A DNA stretch of 64,000 bases from Klebsiella ornithinolytica NBRC 105727 = ATCC 31898 (GTDB lineage Bacteria > Pseudomonadota > Gammaproteobacteria > Enterobacterales > Enterobacteriaceae): positions 1 to 64,000 of the forward strand of contig NZ_BCYR01000011.1 of assembly GCF_001598295.1 (NCBI RefSeq), in the 5' to 3' direction. A model generated the notes under the pieces. It saw only the letters and a list, made by a program, of their open reading frames with translations. It was not told the origin of the DNA and did not search any database. The stretch's first letter is position 1; each line of letters starts with the position of its first letter. This document shows positions 48,092-56,577 of the stretch, piece by piece. The translations under genes and the position numbers were made by a program.

Positions 48092-48433
48092 ATGGATCTC
48101 AAGATCGTTGCGGTCACGGCCTGCGTGAGCGGCGTGGCCCATACCTATATGGCGGCGGAGCGGTTACAAAAAGTCGGCCACCACGAAAAGTGGCAGATCA
48201 AAATCGAAACCCAGGGCGCGCTGGGGATTGAAAATAAAATTACCCCCGACGATATTGCCGGGGCCGATGTCGTCCTGCTGGTTACGGATATTGAAATCGA
48301 CGACGCCAGGCGCTTTTGCGGCCAGCGCACGATTAAAACCAGCATCAAAACGTTTTTACTTCAGCCGCAGCAGATCGCGGAAGCGGTAAAAAGCATCATG
48401 AAAAAGCCGGTCGTCTATTTAGAGATCCCCTGA
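48092..48433 (+). CDS. frwD: FrwD, second PTS EIIB component
   Basis: A 113-residue EIIB-like protein with phospho-Cys11 in TACVSGVAHTYMAAE, a paralogue of FrwB (shared KIETQGALGIEN type core). Why the locus has two EIIB proteins is unknown. It ends the operon; a repeat array follows. Confidence 0.93.
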   Translation: MDLKIVAVTACVSGVAHTYMAAERLQKVGHHEKWQIKIETQGALGIENKITPDDIAGADVVLLVTDIEIDDARRFCGQRTIKTSIKTFLLQPQQIAEAVKSIMKKPVVYLEIP

Positions 48434-48527
48434 GAGCGGGCTGGCGCATTCCACTGCTTCTCAGGAACGACGAACCGCTATCGCCTGCCGGTTTGTCGCC
48501 CGGACAGCAGAGCAGCGCCGCCGGGAC

Positions 48528-48892
48528 GACAAGGGATGCCGGGCCGTAGCCCGGGCAAATAATCTATCCCGCCGCCCAGGAACCTCTCCCCGGTGGCGCT
48601 ACGCTTACCGGGGCTACCTGATACCGAACCGACAAGGGATGCCGGGCCGTAGCCCGGGCAAATAATCTATCCCGCCGCCCGGGAACCTCTCCCCGGTGGC
48701 GCTGCGCTTACCGGGGCTACCTGATACCGAACCGACAAGGGATGCCGGGCCGTAGCCCGGGCAAATAATTTATCCCGCCGCCCGGGAGTCTCTCCCCGGT
48801 GGCGCTACGCTTACCGGGGCTACTTGATACCAGACCGACAAGGGATGCCGGGCCATAGCCCGGGCAAATAATCTATCCCGCCGCCATCTGGC
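48528..48892. repeat. Tandem 103-base REP-like array
   Basis: Three full units start at 48528, 48631 and 48734, each 103 bases, plus a partial fourth from 48837. Each unit holds two GC dyads: GCCGGGCCGTAGCCCGGGC and an arm pair CCCCGGTGGCG with TACCGGGGC. Units differ by only a few bases. The dyads resemble enterobacterial REP/BIME elements. 48434-48527 before it holds no gene. The array lies between frwD and the converging PhyH gene. Confidence 0.85.
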
Positions 48893-48911
48893 AAAAAATG
48901 GACGCCCGGGC

Positions 48912-49679
48912 TTACTCCACATCCAGCAGCCATTTTTGCGCCGGCGTCAGGCGACTGGCGGTTTCCGGCTTTAGCCAGCGCCGCTGGTCCTGCTGCGCGC
49001 TGTCCTGGCGGTCAATGTATAAACCGTGCAGCACCCGTCTTCTGCTGCCGGTGGTATTACAGGTTCCGCCGTGCCAGGTATGTGCGTTATAAATCATTAC
49101 GCTCCCCGCCGGGGCGGCAAACACCACCTCATCCGGGTGCGGCAGTTCAGGGTCGCTCAGGACCTCCTCGGGCAGCTCCGGGCGCAGATGCGTACCGGGA
49201 ATAATTCGCGGGGCGCCATTCTCAGCACTCAAATCATCGATTGCCCAGATGGTATTCACCAGATGCACTTTGGGAAAATCGGGACGCGGTTTTTTCCAGT
49301 CGGCATGTAGCGGCTGGTGGCCGCCGTTAACCAGCGCCTCGCGCGCATTCAGGCTGGACACTTTAAAATCGCCCTGAAAAATATAGCGGCAGGCCGACAG
49401 CACCAGCGGATGGGACCACACCTTCTCCCAAATCACCCCTTTATTCACCAGGTTGGCAATGCGCGTCGCGGTCGCCTCCTGATGGTGTTCCATGGCCAGG
49501 TTATCCCCCTCGCTCTCGACAAGCGTATCGATGAGCTCGCGCATCGCCGCCAGCCACGCCGGGTCGGCCAGATGATGCACCACGGTGTAGCCAAGCGTAT
49601 CCAGCTCCTGTTTCATTTTGTCGGATAAGGCGATGTTGGCGCCGAGGGCATCCAGATAGACAGCAGATTGATGTTCCAT
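48912..49679 (-). CDS. Phytanoyl-CoA dioxygenase (PhyH) family oxygenase
   Basis: A 255-residue Fe(II)/2-oxoglutarate oxygenase. Candidate iron ligands are His125 and Asp127 (PLHADW) and His203 (HTWHGGTCN); the Arg cluster at about 213-215 would bind 2-oxoglutarate. Substrate unknown: the family acts on small molecules ranging from lipids to natural products. It is divergent from an AraC regulator and stands alone, apparently inserted between frwD and the regulator compared with E. coli. Confidence 0.85.
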   Translation of the reverse strand: MEHQSAVYLDALGANIALSDKMKQELDTLGYTVVHHLADPAWLAAMRELIDTLVESEGDNLAMEHHQEATATRIANLVNKGVIWEKVWSHPLVLSACRYIFQGDFKVSSLNAREALVNGGHQPLHADWKKPRPDFPKVHLVNTIWAIDDLSAENGAPRIIPGTHLRPELPEEVLSDPELPHPDEVVFAAPAGSVMIYNAHTWHGGTCNTTGSRRRVLHGLYIDRQDSAQQDQRRWLKPETASRLTPAQKWLLDVE

Positions 49680-49929
49680 ATTTCCTTTCCTTAACCTTTC
49701 GATAACACGAAATAAACTCTAATCGTCGGCCAGGGGAAATACATGAGGCGATTCCTACGAAAAACTGGACATCCGTACGCGGGGAGGCAAAGTGTGATGA
49801 TCGTCAAACTCTGAGACTCAGGCGGCCGCAGGCTGGCTCTGCGCGCTCAATCGGGCGAACTAAAAGAGATCTGCGGATATTAAATAGATTATATTCAACA
49901 GGATAATAGTTCGCTCTCGGGGTGAAGGG

Positions 49930-50763
49930 ATGATTGAAGATCTGCCGGATATTTTAAATCGTCTGGTCAATCAGAAGGACAGGCTGCTGGTCAGGTTCCC
50001 GGAACCGGATATTTCTGTCCCGGAACTGGCCTATCAGGTCGCGTTTCCGCGTCTGGAGATTGTGCTGGAGGGCGAGCTGCGGGAGAACGGTTTACCCTTG
50101 TCCGATATGGTGCTGTCAACATCGCAGGTGCTTTATGTCCAGGCGGGAAAGTGGACCTGCCCGCAGTGGACCGGTCAGGCATCGACCTTAAGTATTTTAT
50201 TTGGCAGACAAAAGCTGGGGTTTTGCATCCAGCACTGGGACGGTAAACGGCTGCGAACGGAGAAACAAAGCGTCGCCCGCCTGGGGCCGCGCGTGGGCTC
50301 TTATCTGCTGCTGGCGCTGAACGAAATCTGTCTGCAGCCAGACCCGGTCACCGCCCGGCTTGTGGTGTCGGCGCTGCTGAGCCACTGCCTTGAACAGCTG
50401 GTCGGCCTGGAGATGCGGGTCAGCCGCAGCCGCGATCTGTTTATGGCGGTACAGGATTATCTGGAGGAGAATCTCAGCCAGCCGTTAACCCGCGAATCGG
50501 TGGCGAAACGTTTTCATATCACCCCAAACTACCTGTCGCACATTTTTCAGAAATCGGGTTCCGTCGGTTTTAACGAATACCTGACCCGCGTCCGACTGGA
50601 GCAGGCCAAAAAGCTGCTGCGGGGTTACGACTTAAAAGTCAAAGAGATTGCCCACAACTGCGGCTTTATCGACAGCAACTATTTTTGCCGGGTGTTTAAA
50701 CGCTATACCGAACGTTCGCCTTCCGAATATCGCCGCCATTGTCGCAGTGCGCAGCAGGGGTAG
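49930..50763 (+). CDS. AraC-family transcriptional regulator
   Basis: A 277-residue regulator. The C-terminal 90 residues hold the two helix-turn-helix motifs of AraC proteins (TRESVAKRFHITPNYLSHIFQK and LKVKEIAHNCGFIDSNYFCRVFKRY pieces). The N-terminal part is a cupin-like sensor (PRLEIVLEGEL). Its position after the frw locus recalls yijO of E. coli, but I cannot confirm orthology. The 250-base divergent promoter with the PhyH gene suggests that the dioxygenase is its target. Confidence 0.88.
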   Translation: MIEDLPDILNRLVNQKDRLLVRFPEPDISVPELAYQVAFPRLEIVLEGELRENGLPLSDMVLSTSQVLYVQAGKWTCPQWTGQASTLSILFGRQKLGFCIQHWDGKRLRTEKQSVARLGPRVGSYLLLALNEICLQPDPVTARLVVSALLSHCLEQLVGLEMRVSRSRDLFMAVQDYLEENLSQPLTRESVAKRFHITPNYLSHIFQKSGSVGFNEYLTRVRLEQAKKLLRGYDLKVKEIAHNCGFIDSNYFCRVFKRYTERSPSEYRRHCRSAQQG

Positions 50764-50768
50764 CGGCC

Positions 50769-51698
50769 TCAGGATGCGGCCCACTCGACGCGTCCGCGGC
50801 CGTTATGTTTAGCCTGGTAGAGCGCTTCATCCACCTTCTTAATAAACGCATCCTGCGCTTCATCTTTTTCACGCATGCCGACGCCAATGCTGACCGACAG
50901 CGGATAATCATGATTAATCAGAATGGAGCGGACATTCTCCAGAATGGACTGCGCCAGGTTGCGCACCTCTTCGGCCGACATTCCGTCAACAATAATGGCA
51001 AACTCTTCGCCACCAATCCGGGCCGGCAGAATTTTATCGCTGGTTAATTTTGCCAGCTGTTTACCCAACGCGAATAGCACCTCATCGCCCACCAGATGGC
51101 CGTAGGTATCATTTATCTTCTTGAAAAAATCAATATCCAGAATCATCAGCGCCAGCTGATGGCCCTGTTTTTCCCGGATAGTATCAATGAAAAAGCGCCG
51201 GTTAGGCAGTTGAGTCAGCTCGTCTTTTAACGATTGAGAACGCGCGTCCACGTACAGCACGTTAATACGCTCGATAATTTTGTAGATGCCGATAGTCGTC
51301 AACAGCATGCCGGAAAGACGGAGCAGATCTTCGCAGTAATAGCCCATCCATTTCGGCTGGACAAATATCTCGTCCATTAAATCAAAGGTGCCGCCGGCTA
51401 TCCAGAGTAACAGCCCGTAGCGCACCCAGTTTACCGCGACATAGCTCATTCTGACTTTTGCCGAAATCCATAACATAAACACCAGGAACAATAAGGCTAA
51501 CAGATCAATATACAGCCCGGCGTTGGCGAAGATAACCTCCCAGGGACCTAATGGTTTCGATATCACGACACACAATGTGGAAACGGCGATAATCACCAGT
51601 AATGCGGGGAAAAGATTCATCCCGGAACGGGAGGACTGCGTCTGTATATTAATACTCTTATCTGAATTCAGCATCGGCATGTCTCTCGTCAGCAGCAT
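50769..51698 (-). CDS. Membrane-bound diguanylate cyclase (GGDEF)
   Basis: A 309-residue protein: about four to five hydrophobic segments in residues 28-145, then a GGDEF domain with LTQLPNRRFF, LDIDFFKKINDTYGH and the active GGEEF at 229-233. It should make cyclic di-GMP. The inhibitory I-site RxxD expected about five residues before GGEEF is absent (SDKILPAR there), so product inhibition at that site is unlikely. Several start codons are possible within the first nine codons; none has a strong ribosome site. No EAL domain. Confidence 0.85.
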   Translation of the reverse strand: MLLTRDMPMLNSDKSINIQTQSSRSGMNLFPALLVIIAVSTLCVVISKPLGPWEVIFANAGLYIDLLALLFLVFMLWISAKVRMSYVAVNWVRYGLLLWIAGGTFDLMDEIFVQPKWMGYYCEDLLRLSGMLLTTIGIYKIIERINVLYVDARSQSLKDELTQLPNRRFFIDTIREKQGHQLALMILDIDFFKKINDTYGHLVGDEVLFALGKQLAKLTSDKILPARIGGEEFAIIVDGMSAEEVRNLAQSILENVRSILINHDYPLSVSIGVGMREKDEAQDAFIKKVDEALYQAKHNGRGRVEWAAS

Positions 51699-52012
51699 AT
51701 CTTTTCACAAGGTAGCATAACAGTCGGGGAATTTTCAGCGAATAAAAATGATGATTATCTGAGGGTTAAAGGCGTCATCGATGCTTGACAAGAAGAGCAG
51801 ACTGACCCCGCGGAATTATTCCAACTGACTACCAATCCATGGCGACGAGGTCAGTGCCGCGGATGGTATAGAGTTCATCACCCGCACATTTAGCACTTTG
51901 TGCTACTTTCGCGTAAAAATAGCCCTTCACTGCGGTCAATCTGCCGCCGGTCAGCGGCCTCCAGCGCGGCGCCGGCGCAGAAGAAGCCGCGAGTGCGACC
52001 GCGCGGGACGAC
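51699..52012. other. Gap between diguanylate cyclase and hpxK
   Basis: 314 bases. On the minus strand, 51829 to about 51935 is open and reads like a protein C terminus (KGYFYAKVAQSAKCAGDELY then TIRGTDLVAMDW) but has no start or ribosome site of its own. Possibly a gene remnant; I do not recognise it. Nothing else seen. Confidence 0.3.
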
Positions 52013-53275
52013 TTATGCGTTTTCGGCCAGCGCCCAGGTCGCGCGGCGAAACGCGGCGATAGCCAACGCCACATCCTGCCGGGTCACGGACTCCGCCGGG
52101 TGGTGGCTGACGCCGCCTTTGCAGCGCACAAACAGCATACCTACCGGCCAACGTTCGGCGATGGCGATCGCATCGTGCCCGGCGCCGCTCGGCAGGGACA
52201 GCGAGCGCCCCTGAACCTCGTTGACGGCTTGCGTCAACACCGCCTGTAGCCGCCGATCGCAGGCGGTCGCGGCGATGTGGTAGAACGCTTCGGCGGCAAA
52301 GTGCAGATGGCGACGAGCGGCTATCGCCTGCGCGGCATCCAGCAACGTGGCGAGCAGCGCGTCGAGCGGACCATCCTGCGGGCCGCGAATATCCAGCGTC
52401 AGCGCCACCTCGCCGGGAATGACGTTAACCGCACCCGGGGCGCAGCGCAGCGTCCCCACCGTAGCCACCAGGTTTCCCCCGTGCTGCCGGGTTGTCGTCT
52501 CAATGAGGACCATCCATTCGGCGGCGGCGGCCAGCGCATCCCGACGCTGACTCATCGGAACCGTTCCGGCATGGCCCGCTTCGCCGGTAAAACGGCAGTT
52601 CAGGCGGCGGGCACCGTTGATCGCCTCCACCACCCCGAGCGCCAGCCCCGCTTGCTCAAGGCACGGCCCCTGCTCAATGTGCAGCTCCAGATAACCAGCG
52701 ATATCCGCCGTCGGACGCGCGGCCAGACTGACTCGCGCAGGATCAAGCCCGACCTGCACCATCGCCTGCGCCACGCTGATCCCCTGGGCATCGGTCTGCG
52801 TCAGCCAGCTCTCTGGCCAGGTTCCCGTCAGGCCGCGGCTGCCCAGCAACGTGATGCCAAAACGGGTCCCTTCTTCGTCGCAGAAACCCACAATCTCTAT
52901 CGCTTTCGCCAGGCGACGCCCCTGCTGATGCAGGTTTTCCACCACGTCAATCGCCGTGAGCACCCCCAGCATGCCGTCGTAGCGCCCGGCATTGCGTACC
53001 GTATCCAGATGCGACCCCAGCAGAATTGCCGGCGCCCCCTCCTGCTCGCCTTCATAGCGCCCGCAAATGTTCCCGACGCTATCCTGCCAGACGGTCATCC
53101 CCGCCTGCGTCATCCAGCGCGCCACCTGCTGATTGGCCTGCAAATGCTGCGGCGAGAGATACACCCGGGTCAGTCCTTCTGCCGTTTCGCTGATCGCGGC
53201 CAGCTCATCGGCGCGGGCCATCACCCGCTCCGCGGCCGCCATCATCTCCGCCTGCTGGCGTGTTGATTGATTCAT
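52013..53275 (-). CDS. hpxK: HpxK, allantoate amidohydrolase
   Basis: M20-family metal-dependent hydrolase, 420 residues, cleaving allantoate to ureidoglycine with release of ammonia and CO2. The di-metal site residues appear in GSHLDTVRNAGRYDG, FCDEEGTRFG and LHIEQGPCLE, with the dimer domain in the middle and a C-terminal SGAGHDAIAIA. Start at 53275 (MNQSTRQQAEMM) forms an ATGA overlap with hpxJ. Last gene of hpxFGHIJK. Confidence 0.92.
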   Translation of the reverse strand: MNQSTRQQAEMMAAAERVMARADELAAISETAEGLTRVYLSPQHLQANQQVARWMTQAGMTVWQDSVGNICGRYEGEQEGAPAILLGSHLDTVRNAGRYDGMLGVLTAIDVVENLHQQGRRLAKAIEIVGFCDEEGTRFGITLLGSRGLTGTWPESWLTQTDAQGISVAQAMVQVGLDPARVSLAARPTADIAGYLELHIEQGPCLEQAGLALGVVEAINGARRLNCRFTGEAGHAGTVPMSQRRDALAAAAEWMVLIETTTRQHGGNLVATVGTLRCAPGAVNVIPGEVALTLDIRGPQDGPLDALLATLLDAAQAIAARRHLHFAAEAFYHIAATACDRRLQAVLTQAVNEVQGRSLSLPSGAGHDAIAIAERWPVGMLFVRCKGGVSHHPAESVTRQDVALAIAAFRRATWALAENA

Positions 53276-54513
53276 CGCGCACTCTCGCTGCAATAGTGAT
53301 CCCACGCCGCCTGCATCGCCGCGCCCTGGGTGGTAGAGAATTTCAGGTAATTCAGTACCGACTCCAGAGCGCTGAGCGTGGTCAGCACGCAATCTTTCCG
53401 CGCGTTATAGCCCATAGTGCCGATGCGCCACACTTTGCCATGCAGCGGGCCAAAGGAGGTGCCGATCTCAATGCCGAAATCTTCCAGCATCAGTTTCCGT
53501 ACCTGGTCACCGTTGATGCCCTGCGGAATCATGACGCCGAGCACGTTGTTCATCTTATGTTGCAGGTCGCCAAAGGTCTCCAGCCCCATCGCCTGAATGC
53601 CTTTGAGCAGCGCATCGCCATGCAGCTTATGCCGGGCGATCCCCTGATCCAGCCCCTCCTGCAGGATCAGGCGCGCGCATTCGCGGGCGCCAAACAGCGC
53701 CGATGTAGCTTCGGTGTGGTGATTCAGGCGCTCCGGCCCCCAGTAGTCCATCACCATGCCGAGGTCGAAGTAGTTGGAGTAAACCATCTCATCCACACCA
53801 TCAAGGTGGGCGTCGGTACGAATGCCCTCCTCCACGCATTTGCGGCGGCGAATCACCTCCTCCATGCGCGCGCTGAGGGTAATCGGCGAGGTTCCGGACG
53901 GGCCGCCGAGGCATTTCTGCATGCCTGCCGACACCGCATCCAGCCCCCAGGCATCGGTCTCCAGGGCGTTGCCGGCCAGCGAGGCGGTCGCGTCGGTGTA
54001 AAACAGCACCTCGTGACGGCGACAGATATCGCCCAGCTCCGCCAGCGGCTGGAGCATGGTGGTCGAGGTGTCGCCCTGCACGGTCAGCAGCAGGCGCGGA
54101 CGCACGCGTTTGATGGCGTCTTCAATCCGATCGGGAGTGAAGACTTCGCCCCACGGTACCTCGATGGTGTGAACCTCGGCACGACAGCGGCGGGCGATTT
54201 CGCACAGCAGATGGCCGAAGCGGCCAAATACCGGCACCAGCACCTTATCGCCAGGGCGAATAGCCGATACCAGAATCGCTTCGATTCCCGCGCGCGAGGT
54301 GCCGTCCACCAGCATCGTCCAACGGTTTTCGGTACGGAACACCCCGCGATACAGCGCCATGACCTCATTCATATAGTGGGTCATCGCCGGATCGTACTGA
54401 CCAATCAGCTGACTCGACATGGCGCGCAGCACGCGCGGGTCGGCGTTAATCGGCCCCGGTCCCATCAGCAGGCGCGGCGGCGGGTTGAGTTGCGAAAATT
54501 GAGCGATATCCAT
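53272..54513 (-). CDS. hpxJ: HpxJ, ureidoglycine-glyoxylate aminotransferase
   Basis: Class V PLP aminotransferase, 413 residues, of the alanine-glyoxylate / PucG type. It passes the amino group of ureidoglycine to glyoxylate, giving oxalurate and glycine. RLLMGPGPINADPRVL near the start and the PLP-Lys in AGMQKCLGGPSGTSP are clear. AAGGACTC lies before the ATG. Oxalurate then feeds the divergent hpxWXYZ. Confidence 0.9.
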   Translation of the reverse strand: MDIAQFSQLNPPPRLLMGPGPINADPRVLRAMSSQLIGQYDPAMTHYMNEVMALYRGVFRTENRWTMLVDGTSRAGIEAILVSAIRPGDKVLVPVFGRFGHLLCEIARRCRAEVHTIEVPWGEVFTPDRIEDAIKRVRPRLLLTVQGDTSTTMLQPLAELGDICRRHEVLFYTDATASLAGNALETDAWGLDAVSAGMQKCLGGPSGTSPITLSARMEEVIRRRKCVEEGIRTDAHLDGVDEMVYSNYFDLGMVMDYWGPERLNHHTEATSALFGARECARLILQEGLDQGIARHKLHGDALLKGIQAMGLETFGDLQHKMNNVLGVMIPQGINGDQVRKLMLEDFGIEIGTSFGPLHGKVWRIGTMGYNARKDCVLTTLSALESVLNYLKFSTTQGAAMQAAWDHYCSESAR

Positions 54514-54528
54514 TTTAGAGTCCTTTGA

Positions 54529-55266
54529 TTAATTCAGGCCGCGAACGGAGGAGATAAACTGCTTCAGTTCATTGGTCTGCGGGTTGGCAAACAGCGTTTT
54601 ACTGTCACCCTGTTCCCAGACCCGTCCCTGATGCATAAACACCACCCGATCGCCCACTTCACGGGCAAAATTCATTTCATGGGTGACGAGAATCAGCGTC
54701 ATTCCCTCAGCAGCCAGCTGCTCAAGAACCTTGAGCACTTCACCCACCAGTTCAGGATCCAGCGCCGAGGTAATCTCGTCACACAGTAACACCTTTGGCG
54801 ACATCGCCAGCGCGCGGGCAATCGCCACCCGCTGCTGCTGGCCGCCGGAGAGACTGGAAGGATAATAGTCCAGCCGATCGCCAAGACCGACCTTCTCCAG
54901 CATTCGCTGCGCCAGCTCACGACATTCGGCGGCGCTTTTTTTCAGCACCCGTCGCGGCGCCAGCATGACGTTTTCCAGCGCGGTCATGTGCGGAAACAGG
55001 TTAAAGTTCTGGAACACCATCCCGACGGAACGGCTGATCTCGCGGGCCTGCGAATCGCGGTCGGTGATGGTCATGCCGCCCAGTTTGATGCTGCCATCCT
55101 GATAACCTTCCAGCCCGTTGATGCAGCGCAGCAGCGTGCTTTTCCCCGAGCCGCTACGGCCAATAATGGAAATCACCTCGCCCATCTCGATGTCCAGATC
55201 GACACCTTTCAGCACGTGGTTGTCGCCGTAGTACTTCTGCATCTGATTAATGGTGATGAGAGGCAT
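54529..55266 (-). CDS. hpxI: HpxI, ABC transporter ATP-binding protein
   Basis: Polar-amino-acid type ABC ATPase, 245 residues. Walker A GRSGSGKST, signature LSGGQQQR, Walker B LLCDEITSALDP and H-loop THE are intact. It powers import by HpxF/G/H, thought to handle allantoate or a related ureide. Start at 55266 (MPLITINQ) overlaps hpxH by 20 bases. Confidence 0.92.
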   Translation of the reverse strand: MPLITINQMQKYYGDNHVLKGVDLDIEMGEVISIIGRSGSGKSTLLRCINGLEGYQDGSIKLGGMTITDRDSQAREISRSVGMVFQNFNLFPHMTALENVMLAPRRVLKKSAAECRELAQRMLEKVGLGDRLDYYPSSLSGGQQQRVAIARALAMSPKVLLCDEITSALDPELVGEVLKVLEQLAAEGMTLILVTHEMNFAREVGDRVVFMHQGRVWEQGDSKTLFANPQTNELKQFISSVRGLN

Positions 55267-55906
55267 TGAATTTATTCTCCAGATAGCGGCTGTAGCGGGA
55301 CAGCGGGTAGCACAGAATGAAGTAGCCCAGCGCCACCAGCGCAAAGACTTTAAACGGCTGATAGGTGACGTTGGTCAGCATCGTGCCGGCTTTGGTCAGC
55401 TCGACGAAGCCGATAATCGATGCCAGCGCGGTACCTTTCACCACCTGCACCGCAAACCCCACGGTGGGCGCAATGGCGATACGCAGCGCCTGCGGCGCAA
55501 TGACGCGAAACAGCGTCTGGGCGAAACTGAGGCCCAGACAGCGCGAAGCTTCCCACTGCCCTTTCGGCAACGCGCGGATGCTGCCAAACCAGATATCAAG
55601 TAAAAAGGCGCTGGTGTAGAAGGTCAGCGCCATCGACGCAGCGGTCCACGGCGAAACATCGATGCCGAACAGCGCCACGCCGAAAAAGGCCAGAAACAGC
55701 TGCATCAGCAGCGGCGTCCCCTGAAACAGTTCGATATAGCCGCGAATCAGACGTCTGACCTGACGTCCGCCGGTCAGGCGCAGCAGTAGCAGCGGCAACG
55801 TCACCAGCGCGCCGCCGATAAAGGCCACCAGCGACAGCAGCACCGTCCAGCGGCCGGCCAGCAGCAGATTGCGAATAATGTCCCAGTCGGTAAAGGTGAC
55901 CATCAT
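55247..55906 (-). CDS. hpxH: HpxH, ABC transporter permease
   Basis: Inner-membrane permease of the HisM/GlnP type, 219 residues, about five hydrophobic segments. The EAA loop that docks on the ATPase appears as EASRCLGLSFAQTLFRVIAPQA. ATG at 55906 overlaps the hpxG stop as ATGA; a second ATG follows at once. Confidence 0.9.
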   Translation of the reverse strand: MMVTFTDWDIIRNLLLAGRWTVLLSLVAFIGGALVTLPLLLLRLTGGRQVRRLIRGYIELFQGTPLLMQLFLAFFGVALFGIDVSPWTAASMALTFYTSAFLLDIWFGSIRALPKGQWEASRCLGLSFAQTLFRVIAPQALRIAIAPTVGFAVQVVKGTALASIIGFVELTKAGTMLTNVTYQPFKVFALVALGYFILCYPLSRYSRYLENKFNASHHH

Positions 55907-56568
55907 GCCTGCACCCCCAGCCATTTTCGCCCTGCCGCCATCAGCAGCTGACGCAGCGTTATCGATAACACTAAGTAGATCCCCGTCGTCACCAGATAGA
56001 CCTCGAAGCTCAGAAACGTCCGCGACTGGATCAGGTTGGCGGCAAAGGTCAGCTCTTCATAAGAGACCTGAGAAACCACCGACGATCCCAACATCACGAT
56101 AATGCACTGACTGACCAGCGCCGGATAAATCCGCTGTAGCGCCGGCGGTAATACCACCCGGATAAAGGTCTGCGTGCGGCTCAGCCCCAGCACGCGCCCG
56201 GCCTCCCACTGCCCTTTTGGCGTCACCTGGATCCCGGCGCGGACAATCTCGGTACTGTAGGCGCCAAGGTTGACCACCATCGCCAGCAGCGCGGCTTCAC
56301 CCGCCGTCATCTTGAGCCCGAGGTTAGGCAGCCCAAAGACGATAAAAAACAGCTGGACCACGAACGGCGTGTTGCGAATCAGCTCCACATAGCCGCCCCA
56401 AATCCGACTCAACCACGATGGCCGCCCGCTGCGAATGGCGGCCCCCAAAATGCCGATAGCCAGGCCGCCGATCGTGGCCATGACCGTCAGTTGAATAGTC
56501 ACCCACAGCCCGGCCAGCAGCTCCGGCCAGTGCGGCCAGAGCGCAGAAAAATGAAGTTGTTCCGTCAT
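55903..56568 (-). CDS. hpxG: HpxG, ABC transporter permease
   Basis: Second permease of the same ABC importer, 221 residues, with five hydrophobic segments and EAA loop EAGRVLGLSRTQTFIRVVLPPA. AAGGTCAG lies upstream of the ATG, ten bases past hpxF. It pairs with HpxH as a heterodimer. Confidence 0.9.
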   Translation of the reverse strand: MTEQLHFSALWPHWPELLAGLWVTIQLTVMATIGGLAIGILGAAIRSGRPSWLSRIWGGYVELIRNTPFVVQLFFIVFGLPNLGLKMTAGEAALLAMVVNLGAYSTEIVRAGIQVTPKGQWEAGRVLGLSRTQTFIRVVLPPALQRIYPALVSQCIIVMLGSSVVSQVSYEELTFAANLIQSRTFLSFEVYLVTTGIYLVLSITLRQLLMAAGRKWLGVQA

Positions 56569-56577
56569 TCACTGACC

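Noticed and set aside
48528-48892. CRISPR array
   Set aside because: Units are 103 bases, nearly identical along their whole length, with no unique spacers and no cas genes.
53260-54528. 422-codon open frame antisense to hpxJ
   Set aside because: Matches hpxJ almost end to end on the other strand and has no recognisable motif.
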